A stretch of DNA of 64,000 nt, taken from assembly GCA_002305045.1 (NCBI GenBank), contig DBPX01000006.1, forward strand, positions 1 through 64,000. The letters are read 5' to 3'. Source of the DNA: Ruminococcus sp. UBA1409. GTDB taxonomy: Bacteria > Bacillota > Clostridia > Oscillospirales > Ruminococcaceae. A program made the translations under genes and the position numbers. Under the pieces are notes generated by a model. That model was not told the DNA's origin. It worked only from the letters and a program-made list of their open reading frames with translations, and searched no databases. Shown one piece after another: positions 9,230 to 18,104 of this stretch. Within the stretch, counting starts at the first letter, position 1, and the number at the start of each line of letters is the position of its first letter.

Positions 9230-9660
9230 CAGTTTAGACCGCAGGCGTCGCACTCCTTGGAGAAGCTGCCCACAAAGGGAGTCGGGTCGATTCCCTGCCT
9301 TGTGTAATAGTCCGCCATGGCTGCCTTTATAGCCTGCTCAGCCAGCACGGAGCAGTGGAGCTTTGCAGCCGGGAGACCGTCAAGAGCCTCTATGACCGCC
9401 TTGTTGGTGAGCTTTAGAGCCTCCTCGACCGGCTTGCCCTTTATCAACTCGGTTGCCATCGAGCTTGTTGCGACTGCGGCGCCGCAGCCGAAGGTCTTGA
9501 ACTTTACATCCTTTACAATGCCGTCCTCGATTTTAAGGTACATCTTCATTATATCCCCGCACTTGGCGTTTCCGACCTCGCCGATTCCGTTTGCATCCGG
9601 CAGCTCGCCGACATTTCTCGGGTTGGCGAAGTGCTCCATAACCTTTTCAGAGTAAATCAT
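9229..9660 (-). CDS. nifU: NifU/IscU-like Fe-S cluster scaffold
   Basis: This 143-residue protein is the N-terminal-type NifU scaffold on which sulfur from the desulfurase and iron are assembled. The three conserved cysteines are visible in GNAKCGD, FGCGAA and LHCS. A C-terminal extension ends in a CDACGLN motif with two further cysteines, common in clostridial NifU-like proteins and absent from E. coli IscU. ATG 9660 is used because it follows AGAAAGG and begins the MIYSEKVMEHFANPRN motif. It lies between nifS and mnmA. Confidence 0.93.
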   Translation of the reverse strand: MIYSEKVMEHFANPRNVGELPDANGIGEVGNAKCGDIMKMYLKIEDGIVKDVKFKTFGCGAAVATSSMATELIKGKPVEEALKLTNKAVIEALDGLPAAKLHCSVLAEQAIKAAMADYYTRQGIDPTPFVGSFSKECDACGLN

Positions 9661-9686
9661 CTTTATCAGCCTTTCTAAAAATCCGT

Positions 9687-10892
9687 TTATCTGTCCGCAA
9701 TTTTTTCGTCCCTGCAAATCCTCTCCCACAGAGGGCTCATCGAGCGGAGCTTTTTTACCACCCTGGGGACGGTATCAATAATATAGTCTATATCCTCGTC
9801 GGAGGTCTCCTCGTTAATGCTGAGCCTGAGGGAGCCGTGAGCCGTCTCGTGAGGGAGACCTATTGCCAAAAGCACATGAGAGGGGTCTAGCGAGCCGGAG
9901 GTGCAGGCGGAGCCTGATGACGCCGCAATGCCCTCTAAATCCAGAGACAGCAGGAGGCTTTCGCCCTCAATCCCCCTGAACGAGATGTTGACATTTCCGC
10001 AAAGCCTTTTTTCGGGGTCTCCGTTGAGCCTTGTCTCGCTGATTTTAAGAAGCTCGCTTATCAGCCTGTCCCTTTTTTCGGATACAGACCTTTGCTTTTC
10101 CTCGATGCTTTTGACAGCGTCCGAAATGGCGACTCCTAATGCCACTATCGAGGGGACATTCTCGGTTCCTGCACGCTTTGTCCTTTCCTGAGCGCCGCCG
10201 TGGATAAGATTTGAAATCTTAATGCCGCTTCTTATATAGAGCGCCCCTATGCCCTTGGGAGCGTGGAGCTTGTGCCCTGACAGCGAAAGAAGGTCTATGT
10301 TCATCTTGCTTACATCTATCGGGACATTTCCAACCGCCTGAACGGCGTCGGTGTGGAAAAGGACTTTTTTCTCACGGCAGATTTTTCCTATCTCCGGGAT
10401 GGGAAGGATGGTGCCTATCTCGTTGTTTGCAAACATCACGGTGACAAGGCAGGTGTCCTCACAGATGGCGTTTTTTACCTGCTCTGGAGAGATAAGTCCC
10501 ATGGAATCCACCGGCAGATATGTCACCCTAAAGCCCTTTTTCTCGAGGTACTGGCATGTGTGGAGCACCGCATGATGCTCAAAATTGGTGGTGATTATAT
10601 GCTTTTTCCCGACAGCCGCTCCCGACTCTGCCACGCACTTTATCGCCCAGTTATCAGACTCCGACCCGCCCGAGGTAAAGTAAATCTCGCCGCTTTTTGC
10701 TCCTATTGCCTCTGCGACCTTCGCCCTTGAGCTGACAACAGCCCTGGCGGCGTTCATCCCAAGAGAATAGATGCTCGAGGCGTTTCCGTAGCTCTCCCTG
10801 AAATAGGGGAGCGCCGCATTAAGAGCAGCCTCAGAGACTCTTGTGGTAGCCGCATTGTCGGCATAAACAAACCTCTTTTCGGTGCTATTCAT
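9687..10892 (-). CDS. nifS: Cysteine desulfurase (NifS/IscS family)
   Basis: A PLP enzyme of 401 residues that removes sulfur from cysteine. It starts with the family motif VYADNAATT, binds PLP through the lysine of [12 protein letters not shown], and carries the persulfide cysteine in [10 protein letters not shown]. The gene is first in the nifS-nifU-mnmA operon and is preceded by a consensus-like promoter and a structured leader. The C-terminus is slightly extended past the usual end. Sulfur is probably delivered both to the scaffold and to MnmA. Confidence 0.95.
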   Translation of the reverse strand: MNSTEKRFVYADNAATTRVSEAALNAALPYFRESYGNASSIYSLGMNAARAVVSSRAKVAEAIGAKSGEIYFTSGGSESDNWAIKCVAESGAAVGKKHIITTNFEHHAVLHTCQYLEKKGFRVTYLPVDSMGLISPEQVKNAICEDTCLVTVMFANNEIGTILPIPEIGKICREKKVLFHTDAVQAVGNVPIDVSKMNIDLLSLSGHKLHAPKGIGALYIRSGIKISNLIHGGAQERTKRAGTENVPSIVALGVAISDAVKSIEEKQRSVSEKRDRLISELLKISETRLNGDPEKRLCGNVNISFRGIEGESLLLSLDLEGIAASSGSACTSGSLDPSHVLLAIGLPHETAHGSLRLSINEETSDEDIDYIIDTVPRVVKKLRSMSPLWERICRDEKIADR

Positions 10893-10995
10893 ACTATATT
10901 GAACTTCCTTTCATTGCATAAATGAAGCCGTTTAATATCCTCTGACGCCGGGAAAAGACGCAAAAGCCGCTTTTTACAGATTCCCCGGCAACAAC

Positions 10996-11024
10996 ATTGT
11001 AATACTTTAATCCCCAGTTGTCAA
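10996..11024 (-). promoter_or_regulatory. Promoter of nifS-nifU-mnmA
   Basis: On the minus strand TTGACA (11024-11019) and TACAAT (11001-10996) are 17 bases apart. The leader of about 95 bases contains GCCGGGGAA ... TTTTCCCGGC enclosing AAAAG-CGG-CTTTT (about 10948-10988), so it can fold strongly. No IscR-type site was recognised. Confidence 0.72.
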
Positions 11025-11062
11025 GTGCTAACCGGGACCTTGACCGCCGGCTGACCCGACCC

Positions 11063-11506
11063 TTAAAGATTCTTATAGTAGCCGGTTGCGAGGGCGTCGC
11101 ACCTTTCGTTTTCGGGATGCCCGGCGTGTCCCTTGACCCAGACAAAGCTCACCCTGTGATAGGAGCAAAGCTCTAAAAGCCTTTGCCACAAATCCTGGTT
11201 TAACGCCAAAGAGCCGTCGGCCTTTTTCCAGCCACGCCTTTTCCAGCCCTCAGCCCAGCCCTTTGTCATGCCGTCGCACAGATATTTTGAGTCCGAGCTA
11301 AGAGTCACCTGGCATGGCTCCCTAAGAGCCTCGAGCGCCTTGATGGCAGCAGTAAGCTCCATGCGGTTGTTTGTTGTATCCTTCTCGCCGCCTGACAGCT
11401 CCCTTGTGTGCTCTTTGTATTTAAGCACAGCTCCCCAGCCTCCCGGGCCGGGGTTGCCGGAGCAGGCGCCGTCCGTATAGATATAAACGCTTTTCAAGAT
11501 TATCAC
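11063..11506 (-). CDS. rnhA: Ribonuclease HI
   Basis: RNase HI cuts RNA in RNA-DNA hybrids. The four acidic catalytic residues are in place: D12 ([11 protein letters not shown]), E50 (NNRMEL), D72 (SDSKYL) and D137 (ERCDAL), with the catalytic-loop histidine in [10 protein letters not shown]. At 147 residues it is a single-domain enzyme without the hybrid-binding domain seen in some Firmicutes. The start is a GTG at 11506 after an AGGGCAC element; a TTG three codons on is possible. It is transcribed from its own promoter, divergent from the serine hydrolase gene. Confidence 0.95.
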   Translation of the reverse strand: MIILKSVYIYTDGACSGNPGPGGWGAVLKYKEHTRELSGGEKDTTNNRMELTAAIKALEALREPCQVTLSSDSKYLCDGMTKGWAEGWKRRGWKKADGSLALNQDLWQRLLELCSYHRVSFVWVKGHAGHPENERCDALATGYYKNL

Positions 11507-11535
11507 CGTGCCCTGATTTTTGGTATTTTAAGGCT

Positions 11536-11564
11536 ATTATACACCCTTGTCCTGAATAAATCAA
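11536..11564 (-). promoter_or_regulatory. rnhA promoter
   Basis: On the minus strand TTGATT (11564-11559) and TATAAT (11541-11536) are 17 bases apart, 30 bases before the rnhA start. Confidence 0.75.
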
Positions 11565-11567
11565 CCT

Positions 11568-11596
11568 TTGACATCATGGAAAAAAGGATGTATAAT
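11568..11596 (+). promoter_or_regulatory. Consensus promoter of the serine hydrolase gene
   Basis: TTGACA at 11568-11573 and TATAAT at 11591-11596 with a 17-base spacer match the housekeeping consensus exactly. Its -35 box lies 3 bases from that of the divergent rnhA promoter. Confidence 0.88.
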
Positions 11597-11626
11597 AAAG
11601 GATATAAAAGCTGAGGAGGTTTATAT

Positions 11627-12829
11627 ATGAACGAAGGCTGGGATAGAAGATTTATAGAGGATATAAATGCCATTTTCCGTGAGGAGATAGACGACAGAAG
11701 ATTTACATCCGGCGCTAATATTCTTGTTTTAAAGCACGGAGAGGAGCTTTTGTACCATGAGTACGGCTGGAGGGACAAGGAGAACAGGCTCCCGTTTTCC
11801 AGGGACACAATAATGCGGCTTTACTCGATGTCAAAGCCGATTACCGCCGCCGCAGTCATGCTGCTTGTAGACAGGGGAGCCTTGGACCTCGGCACCTGCC
11901 TTTGCTGGTCTATGCCCGGCTTCGGACAGGGCTATGCACAAATCGACGGCAAGCGTCACAAGACGGCTCAGGAGATAACCGTCAAGGACCTTTTGAACAT
12001 GACCTCCGGCATACCCTATCCCGGGGGAGAGGGGGCGCCGCTCCAGTCTGCCGCCGTATTTTCTGAGCTTATTGGCAGAATGAACACCGACAATCCGATG
12101 ACCACCGCCGAGTTCTCAAGGAGAATAGGCGAGTGCGACCTTTGCTTCAGCCCCGGGGACAGGTTTATGTACGGAGCCTCGGCTGACATTCTGGGCGCAC
12201 TTGTCGAGCAGGTTAGCGGGATGAGCTTCGGCGAGTTTTTGAAAAAGGAGCTTTTCGAGCCTCTTGAAATGTCTGACACCGGCTTTTGGGTCCCCGAGGA
12301 GAAAAGGCACCGCTTAGCAAGGATATACATGACCGACTACGCTGCCTGGCAGGTGGTCCCGGCTCCGCAGAACGCAAACCATCTCGGAATAAACTACGCT
12401 ATGGACAAGCCTCCGGCATTTGAGTCGGGAGGAGCAGGGCTGGTCTCCACGCTGGACGATTATGCGAAATTTGCCTTAATGCTTTTAAACAAGGGCGAGT
12501 ACAAGGGAAGAAGGATACTCTCTAAGCGTGCGGTGGAGTATATGACCTCGCCCAGCCTGATGCCCTGGCAGCTCGAGGAGCTGTCAAGGGGCTGGAGGAG
12601 TCTTTCCGGCTTTAGCTACGGCAACCTCATGAGGGTATGCACAGACCCGGGCCAGGCGTATATGCTCTGCGAGAAGGGCGAGTACGGCTGGGACGGCTGG
12701 CTCGGCTGCTACTTCTCGAACTCCCCGGAGTCGGGGCTTACATTCCTTATCGGAATGCAAAGGACTGACTGCGGCACCAGTCAGCTCACAAGGCGTCTTA
12801 TAAACAGGATAAGAAGCGAGCTTTCATAA
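11627..12829 (+). CDS. Serine hydrolase, beta-lactamase / class C PBP-like fold
   Basis: The 400-residue protein has the beta-lactamase-family active site SMSK (S67, K70) and a Y-x-x triad at Y182-G-A, where the third residue is alanine rather than the asparagine of class C beta-lactamases. That favours an esterase or peptidase of the EstB / D-aminopeptidase type over a true beta-lactamase. There is no signal peptide, so it should act in the cytoplasm. AGGAGGT precedes ATG 11627 by 6 bases. The gene stands alone between a consensus promoter and the hairpin at 13000; the substrate cannot be told. Confidence 0.85.
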   Translation: MNEGWDRRFIEDINAIFREEIDDRRFTSGANILVLKHGEELLYHEYGWRDKENRLPFSRDTIMRLYSMSKPITAAAVMLLVDRGALDLGTCLCWSMPGFGQGYAQIDGKRHKTAQEITVKDLLNMTSGIPYPGGEGAPLQSAAVFSELIGRMNTDNPMTTAEFSRRIGECDLCFSPGDRFMYGASADILGALVEQVSGMSFGEFLKKELFEPLEMSDTGFWVPEEKRHRLARIYMTDYAAWQVVPAPQNANHLGINYAMDKPPAFESGGAGLVSTLDDYAKFALMLLNKGEYKGRRILSKRAVEYMTSPSLMPWQLEELSRGWRSLSGFSYGNLMRVCTDPGQAYMLCEKGEYGWDGWLGCYFSNSPESGLTFLIGMQRTDCGTSQLTRRLINRIRSELS

Positions 12830-12830
12830 G

Positions 12831-12907
12831 CTTTGCTTTTAAGCTATGCTTTTGCTATGCTTTTGCTATGCTTTTGCTATGCTTTTGCTCTGCTTTTAAG
12901 CTTTGCT
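12831..12907 (+). repeat. 11-base tandem repeat CTATGCTTTTG
   Basis: Four exact copies of the unit at 12844-12887 are followed by CTCTGCTTTT. The run is flanked on both sides by AAG and a variant CTTTGCT(TTT), so the block is roughly symmetrical. It begins directly after the stop codon of the serine hydrolase gene. Confidence 0.85.
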
Positions 12908-12999
12908 GCATAGTAGGAGCCTCTTTTTGGAGGCGGGACGCATTATCTCCTAAAAAAGGTGATATAAGGCTGTCTCATGGCGTACTACTATCGGTTTTT

Positions 13000-13031
13000 A
13001 GCATCGGCATCCCTGCCGGTGCTATTTTCTT
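13000..13031 (+). terminator. Terminator after serine hydrolase gene
   Basis: A ten-pair stem AGCATCGGCA / TGCCGGTGCT closes a TCCC loop and is followed by ATTTTCTT. Confidence 0.75.
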
Positions 13032-13043
13032 GAAGGCTCCATC

Positions 13044-13072
13044 TTGAAAAGCAGTGAAAAATATGCTATAAT
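13044..13072 (+). promoter_or_regulatory. Promoter of the recJ-relA operon
   Basis: TTGAAA (13044-13049) and TATAAT (13067-13072) are 17 bases apart. The recJ start lies about 120 bases downstream. Confidence 0.75.
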
Positions 13073-13191
13073 CAATTTGATTTTTTTTGCAGGAGCCGTC
13101 TAGGGCCTGGGATTTTCGCTTTGGCGGCTTGGCGGCTTCTTAGGCTGATTTATCTGCATTATTATTTTACGGACGAGGCTGCGGGGAATTT

Positions 13192-15279
13192 ATGAAAAGA
13201 TGGACTGTTCTGCGCTCCCGGGAGGAAGCGGCAAATAAGCTCGCAGAGGCTGAGGGTCTTGGCAGACTCGGCTCTGCGGTCATGGCGGCGAGAGGATACG
13301 GCGACGCTGCAAGCCTCGGGGAGTTTTTAAACCCCGGGGAGCTTTTGGACCCCTTTTTGCTCCCGGATATGCAAAAGGCGGCGGATATCATCAATCAGGC
13401 TATAGATAACGGGGAGGTAATATGCGTATACGGAGATTACGACTGCGACGGCGTGACGGCGTCTGCGATAGTTTATGACTACCTTTTGAACATGGGAGGA
13501 CGGGTCCTTTGCTATATCCCCGAAAGGAGCGAGGGCTACGGTCTTAACCGCCGTGCGATAGAGGAAATCCACGAGAGCGAGGCGTCGCTAATCGTCACGG
13601 TGGACAACGGAATATCCGCTCACGAGGAGGCTGAATATATATACGAGCTTGGCATGAGGCTTGTAATAACCGACCATCACCAGCCCTCGGACAGGCTCCC
13701 TATGGCGGAGGCGGTGGTAAATCCGCACCTTGAGTCGAGCAGGTCGGAGTTTAAGGAGCTTTGCGGCGCAGGAGTTGCACTAAAGCTCCTTGCCGCATTG
13801 GAGGGCGGAAGCTATGATATGGTTTTCGAGCAGTACGGCGATATCGTGGCGATTGGAACCATTGCGGACATCGTGCCGCTTGTCGGAGAGAACAGAGCTA
13901 TAGTGAAAAAGGGTCTTTCGCTTCTTAAGGACACCGAAAACTGCGGTCTAATCTCGCTTATGGAGGAGTCCGGCGTGGAGCCTTCGTCTGTCACCTCGGA
14001 GACGGCAGCCTTCTCCATAACCCCAAGGATAAACGCCGCTGGGAGGTTTGGGTCCGCCATGACAGCGCTTGATATGCTGACCTGCGAGCAGAAGGAGGCG
14101 GGAGAGCTTTCAAGGGAGCTTTGCCGTCTCAACGAAAAGCGCAAAGAGGCGGAGAATAAAATTACCGGGGAAATACTTTCAAGGCTGGAAGGCGAGCCTT
14201 CTCTTGCAAGAAAGAGAGTGCTTGTAATAAGCGGAGAGGGCTGGCATCACGGAGTGATAGGGATTGCGGCGGCAAAGGTGATGGAGCTGTGCGAAAAGCC
14301 GGTGATTATTCTAAGCTCGGATTCCGACGGTCTTTACAGAGGCTCTGCCAGGAGCTTTGGCGGCTTTAACATATTCGATTGCTTTTCTTATTGCAGCGGC
14401 ATACTTTTAAAGTGGGGAGGGCATGAAAAAGCCGGCGGACTCACCGTAAGAGGGGAGGACCTTGAGCGTTTAGATGAGATGATTCAGGAGTATGCAGGGC
14501 TTAGGCACCATGTCATGCCGAAATACACCCTTTCAGCCGACAGGCTTATAAGAGGGTCTGAGCTTACCCCTGAAAATATAGACGGTCTTGAGCGCCTTGA
14601 GCCGTTCGGAGAGGGAAATCCTGTCCCTCTTTTCGCCTTTTACGGAGCAAGGATAGCCTCGGTCGCTCCCTTAAAGTCGGGAGCGCATACAAGGCTTGAG
14701 CTTGAGTATGACGGAGCGAGGCTCAGCGCTCTTCTCTTCAGGGTAAAAACCGCAGAGCTTGCCCTTGTGCCGGGAGACCTAATCGACCTTATGGGAAGGC
14801 TCCAGGCAAAAAGCTATATGGGAAGGCGCTCGGTGTCGGTTATCGTGAGCGACTATAGGCTCCACGGAATCAAGCAGGAGGACTATCTTTCCTCCTACGA
14901 TACCTACGAGTCATATATTAGAAACGAGGACTGCGAGCCGTCTGCGCTCAGAGACGGACTGCCGGACAGGTCGGAGCTGATTGAAATCTATAAGACGGTA
15001 GCGGCGGCGTCATGTCCTATCGGCAGGGAGCTTATCTACGGCAGGCTGATAGGAAAGGGGATTAGCTCATTCAAGCTGAGCGTCGCCCTCGACTCCTTCA
15101 GGGAGCTTGGCTTGATAAGGGAGAGCGGCTTTGGCTCAGGCTCGAAGATAGAGCTTGTCAAAACGGATAAAAAGGTTGATATAATGAGTGCGCCGGCGAT
15201 TTCGGGGCTTAGAAAAAGGATTTCAAGCCTTGAGGCCAAGGGCGCCAATACTAACTCGGGAGGCTGGGGAAATGGCTGA
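13192..15279 (+). CDS. recJ: Single-stranded-DNA exonuclease RecJ
   Basis: RecJ degrades single-stranded DNA 5' to 3' in recombination and repair. The DHH phosphoesterase motifs are visible: GDYDCDGVTA (motif I), TVDNG (motif II), ITDHHQ (motif III) and the DHHA1 region WGGHEKAGG. At 695 residues it is longer than E. coli RecJ; the last roughly 130 residues form an additional helical, winged-helix-like domain, as in many Firmicutes. It overlaps the relA-type gene by 8 bases. Both adjacent genes deal with stress, but cotranscription is all the sequence shows. Confidence 0.93.
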   Translation: MKRWTVLRSREEAANKLAEAEGLGRLGSAVMAARGYGDAASLGEFLNPGELLDPFLLPDMQKAADIINQAIDNGEVICVYGDYDCDGVTASAIVYDYLLNMGGRVLCYIPERSEGYGLNRRAIEEIHESEASLIVTVDNGISAHEEAEYIYELGMRLVITDHHQPSDRLPMAEAVVNPHLESSRSEFKELCGAGVALKLLAALEGGSYDMVFEQYGDIVAIGTIADIVPLVGENRAIVKKGLSLLKDTENCGLISLMEESGVEPSSVTSETAAFSITPRINAAGRFGSAMTALDMLTCEQKEAGELSRELCRLNEKRKEAENKITGEILSRLEGEPSLARKRVLVISGEGWHHGVIGIAAAKVMELCEKPVIILSSDSDGLYRGSARSFGGFNIFDCFSYCSGILLKWGGHEKAGGLTVRGEDLERLDEMIQEYAGLRHHVMPKYTLSADRLIRGSELTPENIDGLERLEPFGEGNPVPLFAFYGARIASVAPLKSGAHTRLELEYDGARLSALLFRVKTAELALVPGDLIDLMGRLQAKSYMGRRSVSVIVSDYRLHGIKQEDYLSSYDTYESYIRNEDCEPSALRDGLPDRSELIEIYKTVAAASCPIGRELIYGRLIGKGISSFKLSVALDSFRELGLIRESGFGSGSKIELVKTDKKVDIMSAPAISGLRKRISSLEAKGANTNSGGWGNG

Positions 15280-17461
15280 GAGCGCAAAAACCTTTGAGGA
15301 GCTTTTGGCGATTATCAAGGATTCGGAGAAAAACTACAACACTGCCAAGATATCCAAGGCATACGAGCTGGCAGAGAAAAAGCACGCCGACCAGAAAAGG
15401 GAGTCCGGCGAGCCGTATATAGTCCATCCGATTGCGGTGGCTCAGATTTTAGTCGAGCTTGGAATGGATACCGACACCATCTGCTCCGCTCTGCTGCACG
15501 ATGTCGTCGAGGACACCGACACCACCCTGGAGGACCTCAAAAAGAGCTTCGGGGAGGATGTTGCCAACCTTGTCGACGGCGTTACAAAGCTGAATCAGAT
15601 AGCCCTTCACTCAAGGGAGGAGCAGCAGGCTGAGAATATAAGAAAGATATTTCTCTCGATGTCAAAGGACATAAGGGTTATAATAATCAAGCTTGCAGAC
15701 AGGCTGCACAATATGCGGACTCTTTGCTACAGAAACGAGCAGAAAAGAAGAGCCGTGTCGCTTGAAACTATGAACATCTTTGTCCCCCTGGCAAACAGGC
15801 TGGGAATCACAAAGATGAAGGAGGAGCTTGAGGACACCGCCTTTTCCTATCTCGACCCCTACGCCTACAACGAGATTGAGCAGCTTTTGGAGAAATCCAA
15901 GCAGGAGCGTGAGGATTTTATCGAGCTGATAAAGTCGAGGCTTAGAAAGCGTCTTGCGATGGATTTCGACCCTGTTCCGACCATCGAGGGCAGGGTAAAG
16001 AGCGCATACGGAATATACAAAAAGGTCTACGAGCAGGGGAGGCTGTTCGAGGAGATATACGACAAGTACGCCGTCAGGGTGATTGTAAACACCGTGACCG
16101 AGTGCTACTATGTGCTTGGAGTCGTGCATGATATGTTCCAGCCGATTCCCAACAGATTCAAGGACTATATCTCCACCCCGAAATCGAATATGTACCAGAG
16201 CCTTCATACCACGGTTATGGGCAGGGAGGGAATCCCCTTCGAGGTGCAGATACGCACCTATGAGATGCACCACACCGCCGAGTACGGAATCGCCGCTCAC
16301 TGGAAATATAAGGAGGGCGTCAGGGGCAAATACAAGCTCGACAGCAGGCTCAACTGGGTAAGGCAGATACTTGACACTCAGCAGGAGTCTGAGGATGTCG
16401 AGGACATCGTAAGAGCGATAAAGGACGACCTTGCCCCAGAGGATGTCTTTGCGATGACTCCAAAGGGCGATGTCATATCCCTTCCCCTTGGCTCTACGGT
16501 TATAGATTTCGCCTACGCCATACACACTCAGGTCGGTCACAGGATGACGGGAGCCAAGGCTGACAAAAAGCTTGTCCCCCTTGACTACGAGATTAAAACC
16601 GGCGAGATAATAGAGATTATAACCTCCAAGGACCCCAATCACGGACCCAACAGGGCGTGGCTCAACATCTGCCACACCAACGAGGCGAAGTCGAAGATCA
16701 GGTCATGGTTTAAAAAGGAGAGGCGTGAGGAAAACATCGTCGAGGGCAAGGACGAGCTTGAAAGGGAGTTCAGAAGGAACCTAATAAGAATCCCCGAGAA
16801 CGAGCTGGCTGACTTTCTGGCTCTTGACATGAAAAGGCATAGCTGTGAAACTCTTGACGATTTTTACGCCTCGATAGGCTACGGCGGAGTCGTCCTCTCC
16901 AAGATAATGCCCAGGCTAAAGGAGGAGTACAGCAAAAGATACCTCCAGCCGGAGGGCGAGCCGCAGTTTTCCGAGGTGCCGTATCACAGCAACAGGAGGG
17001 CAAGCTCTGGAATCATCGTGGACGGAATAGACAACTGCGTTGTCAAGCTCTCGCAGTGCTGCTCGCCGCTCCCCGGGGACGATATCATCGGCTTTATAAC
17101 AAGGGGGCACGGAGTTTCGATACACAAAAAGGACTGCGTAAACTATCTTAGCCAGAAGGATTCCAGCCCGGAGCGCTGGGTGGATGTCCACTGGGCAGGG
17201 GACAACGAGCCGTCCAACAGCTACTACAAGGTGGTTTTGGATGTCGTCGGCTATGACAGAATCGGAATACTTGCCGACATAATGCAGAGCCTCCAGGAGG
17301 CTAGGATAATGACCCACGAGGCGTCTGCCAGGGTGCTTAAAAACGGAAACTCCAGCATACTTCTTACCATAAGCGTTGCCGGGACAGCCGAGCTTCAGGG
17401 AATAATTACAAGGCTGAAAAAGGTAAAGGGAATACTATCAGTTGACAGGAGCGCAAAGTAA
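15272..17461 (+). CDS. relA: Bifunctional (p)ppGpp synthetase/hydrolase (Rel)
   Basis: This long RelA/SpoT homologue makes and breaks (p)ppGpp. The N-terminal HD hydrolase is intact (HPIAVAQ, LLHDVVEDTD, LADRLHNMRTL); the synthetase domain has YAVRVIVN, STPKSNMYQSLHT and EVQIRT; a TGS domain starts near the SLPLGSTVIDFAYAIH segment, and the C-terminus carries an ACT domain (VVGYDRIGILADIMQ). The start is ATG 15272, after GGGAGG, inside the end of recJ; the frame extends upstream but without a ribosome site. At 729 residues it has typical Firmicute Rel length. Confidence 0.96.
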   Translation: MAESAKTFEELLAIIKDSEKNYNTAKISKAYELAEKKHADQKRESGEPYIVHPIAVAQILVELGMDTDTICSALLHDVVEDTDTTLEDLKKSFGEDVANLVDGVTKLNQIALHSREEQQAENIRKIFLSMSKDIRVIIIKLADRLHNMRTLCYRNEQKRRAVSLETMNIFVPLANRLGITKMKEELEDTAFSYLDPYAYNEIEQLLEKSKQEREDFIELIKSRLRKRLAMDFDPVPTIEGRVKSAYGIYKKVYEQGRLFEEIYDKYAVRVIVNTVTECYYVLGVVHDMFQPIPNRFKDYISTPKSNMYQSLHTTVMGREGIPFEVQIRTYEMHHTAEYGIAAHWKYKEGVRGKYKLDSRLNWVRQILDTQQESEDVEDIVRAIKDDLAPEDVFAMTPKGDVISLPLGSTVIDFAYAIHTQVGHRMTGAKADKKLVPLDYEIKTGEIIEIITSKDPNHGPNRAWLNICHTNEAKSKIRSWFKKERREENIVEGKDELEREFRRNLIRIPENELADFLALDMKRHSCETLDDFYASIGYGGVVLSKIMPRLKEEYSKRYLQPEGEPQFSEVPYHSNRRASSGIIVDGIDNCVVKLSQCCSPLPGDDIIGFITRGHGVSIHKKDCVNYLSQKDSSPERWVDVHWAGDNEPSNSYYKVVLDVVGYDRIGILADIMQSLQEARIMTHEASARVLKNGNSSILLTISVAGTAELQGIITRLKKVKGILSVDRSAK

Positions 17462-18102
17462 TGGATAATATTATAGTAAAGCCGGTAAGGGACCTTGGCT
17501 TCTGCATGACAAACAGCTATATTGTCAGCCTGGGCGGGGACGCCGTGCTTATCGACGCACCCGACGAGCCTGAAAGACTGCTTGATTTAGCGTCAGGCTT
17601 GAAAATAAGGGCGCTGCTTTTGACTCACGGGCATATCGACCATATCCTTGCGGTCAACGAGATAAAGAAAAGGACCGGCTGCCCGGTTTATATCTCAAGG
17701 GCGGACTCAGGGATGCTAAAAAGCTCTAGGGACTCCCTTGCAGACTATCTGGGGCTTCCCTTTGAGCCGGTGACGGACGCCGCCGTGTTTTCCGACAACG
17801 AGGTAATAGCTGCGGGAGAGCTTACCGTCAGGACGATACCCTCTCCCGGGCACACTCCCGGCTCCGCCTGCTTTCTTATAGGGAAAAGCCTTTTCACCGG
17901 GGACACCCTCTTTAAGGGAAGCATAGGCAGGGATTTCGGCTGGAGCGGGTATTACAGAATTTTCGATTCTATAAGGTCGCTTTACTCTCTGGGAGGGGAG
18001 TATACCGTCTATCCCGGTCACGGCGAGGCTACGACTCTTAGCGACGAGCTAAGAAGCAACCCCTTCCTTTTCGGCCTTTTTGACTCCGGGAGAGGTGAGT
18101 GA
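17461..18102 (+). CDS. Metallo-beta-lactamase-fold hydrolase (glyoxalase II-like)
   Basis: The 213-residue protein has the binuclear zinc motif THGHIDH (55-61), SPGHTPGS, FTGDTLF and a late VYPGHG histidine, the pattern of short YcbL / glyoxalase II-like hydrolases. Its substrate is likely a thioester but cannot be fixed. Its ATG overlaps the TAA of the rel gene (TAATG), and a few bases separate it from hemZ, so it is translated as part of the recJ-rel-hemZ operon. The same rel-MBL-hemZ neighbourhood is known in Clostridia. Confidence 0.9.
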   Translation: MDNIIVKPVRDLGFCMTNSYIVSLGGDAVLIDAPDEPERLLDLASGLKIRALLLTHGHIDHILAVNEIKKRTGCPVYISRADSGMLKSSRDSLADYLGLPFEPVTDAAVFSDNEVIAAGELTVRTIPSPGHTPGSACFLIGKSLFTGDTLFKGSIGRDFGWSGYYRIFDSIRSLYSLGGEYTVYPGHGEATTLSDELRSNPFLFGLFDSGRGE

Positions 18103-18104
18103 AT

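Larger units (their letters stand above)
12830..13191. other. Gene-free stretch between serine hydrolase gene and recJ
   Basis: This 362-base stretch holds a short tandem repeat (12831-12907), a terminator (13000-13031) and a promoter (13044-13072). The piece 12908-12999 shows no convincing gene or structure. Confidence 0.7.

Noticed and set aside
11627..12829. Calling the serine hydrolase a class C beta-lactamase
   Set aside because: No signal peptide, and the Y-x-N motif reads Y-G-A; an esterase or peptidase role fits better.
15662..16675. 337-codon minus-strand frame inside the rel gene
   Set aside because: It is antisense to a well-supported conserved gene with no promoter or ribosome site of its own.
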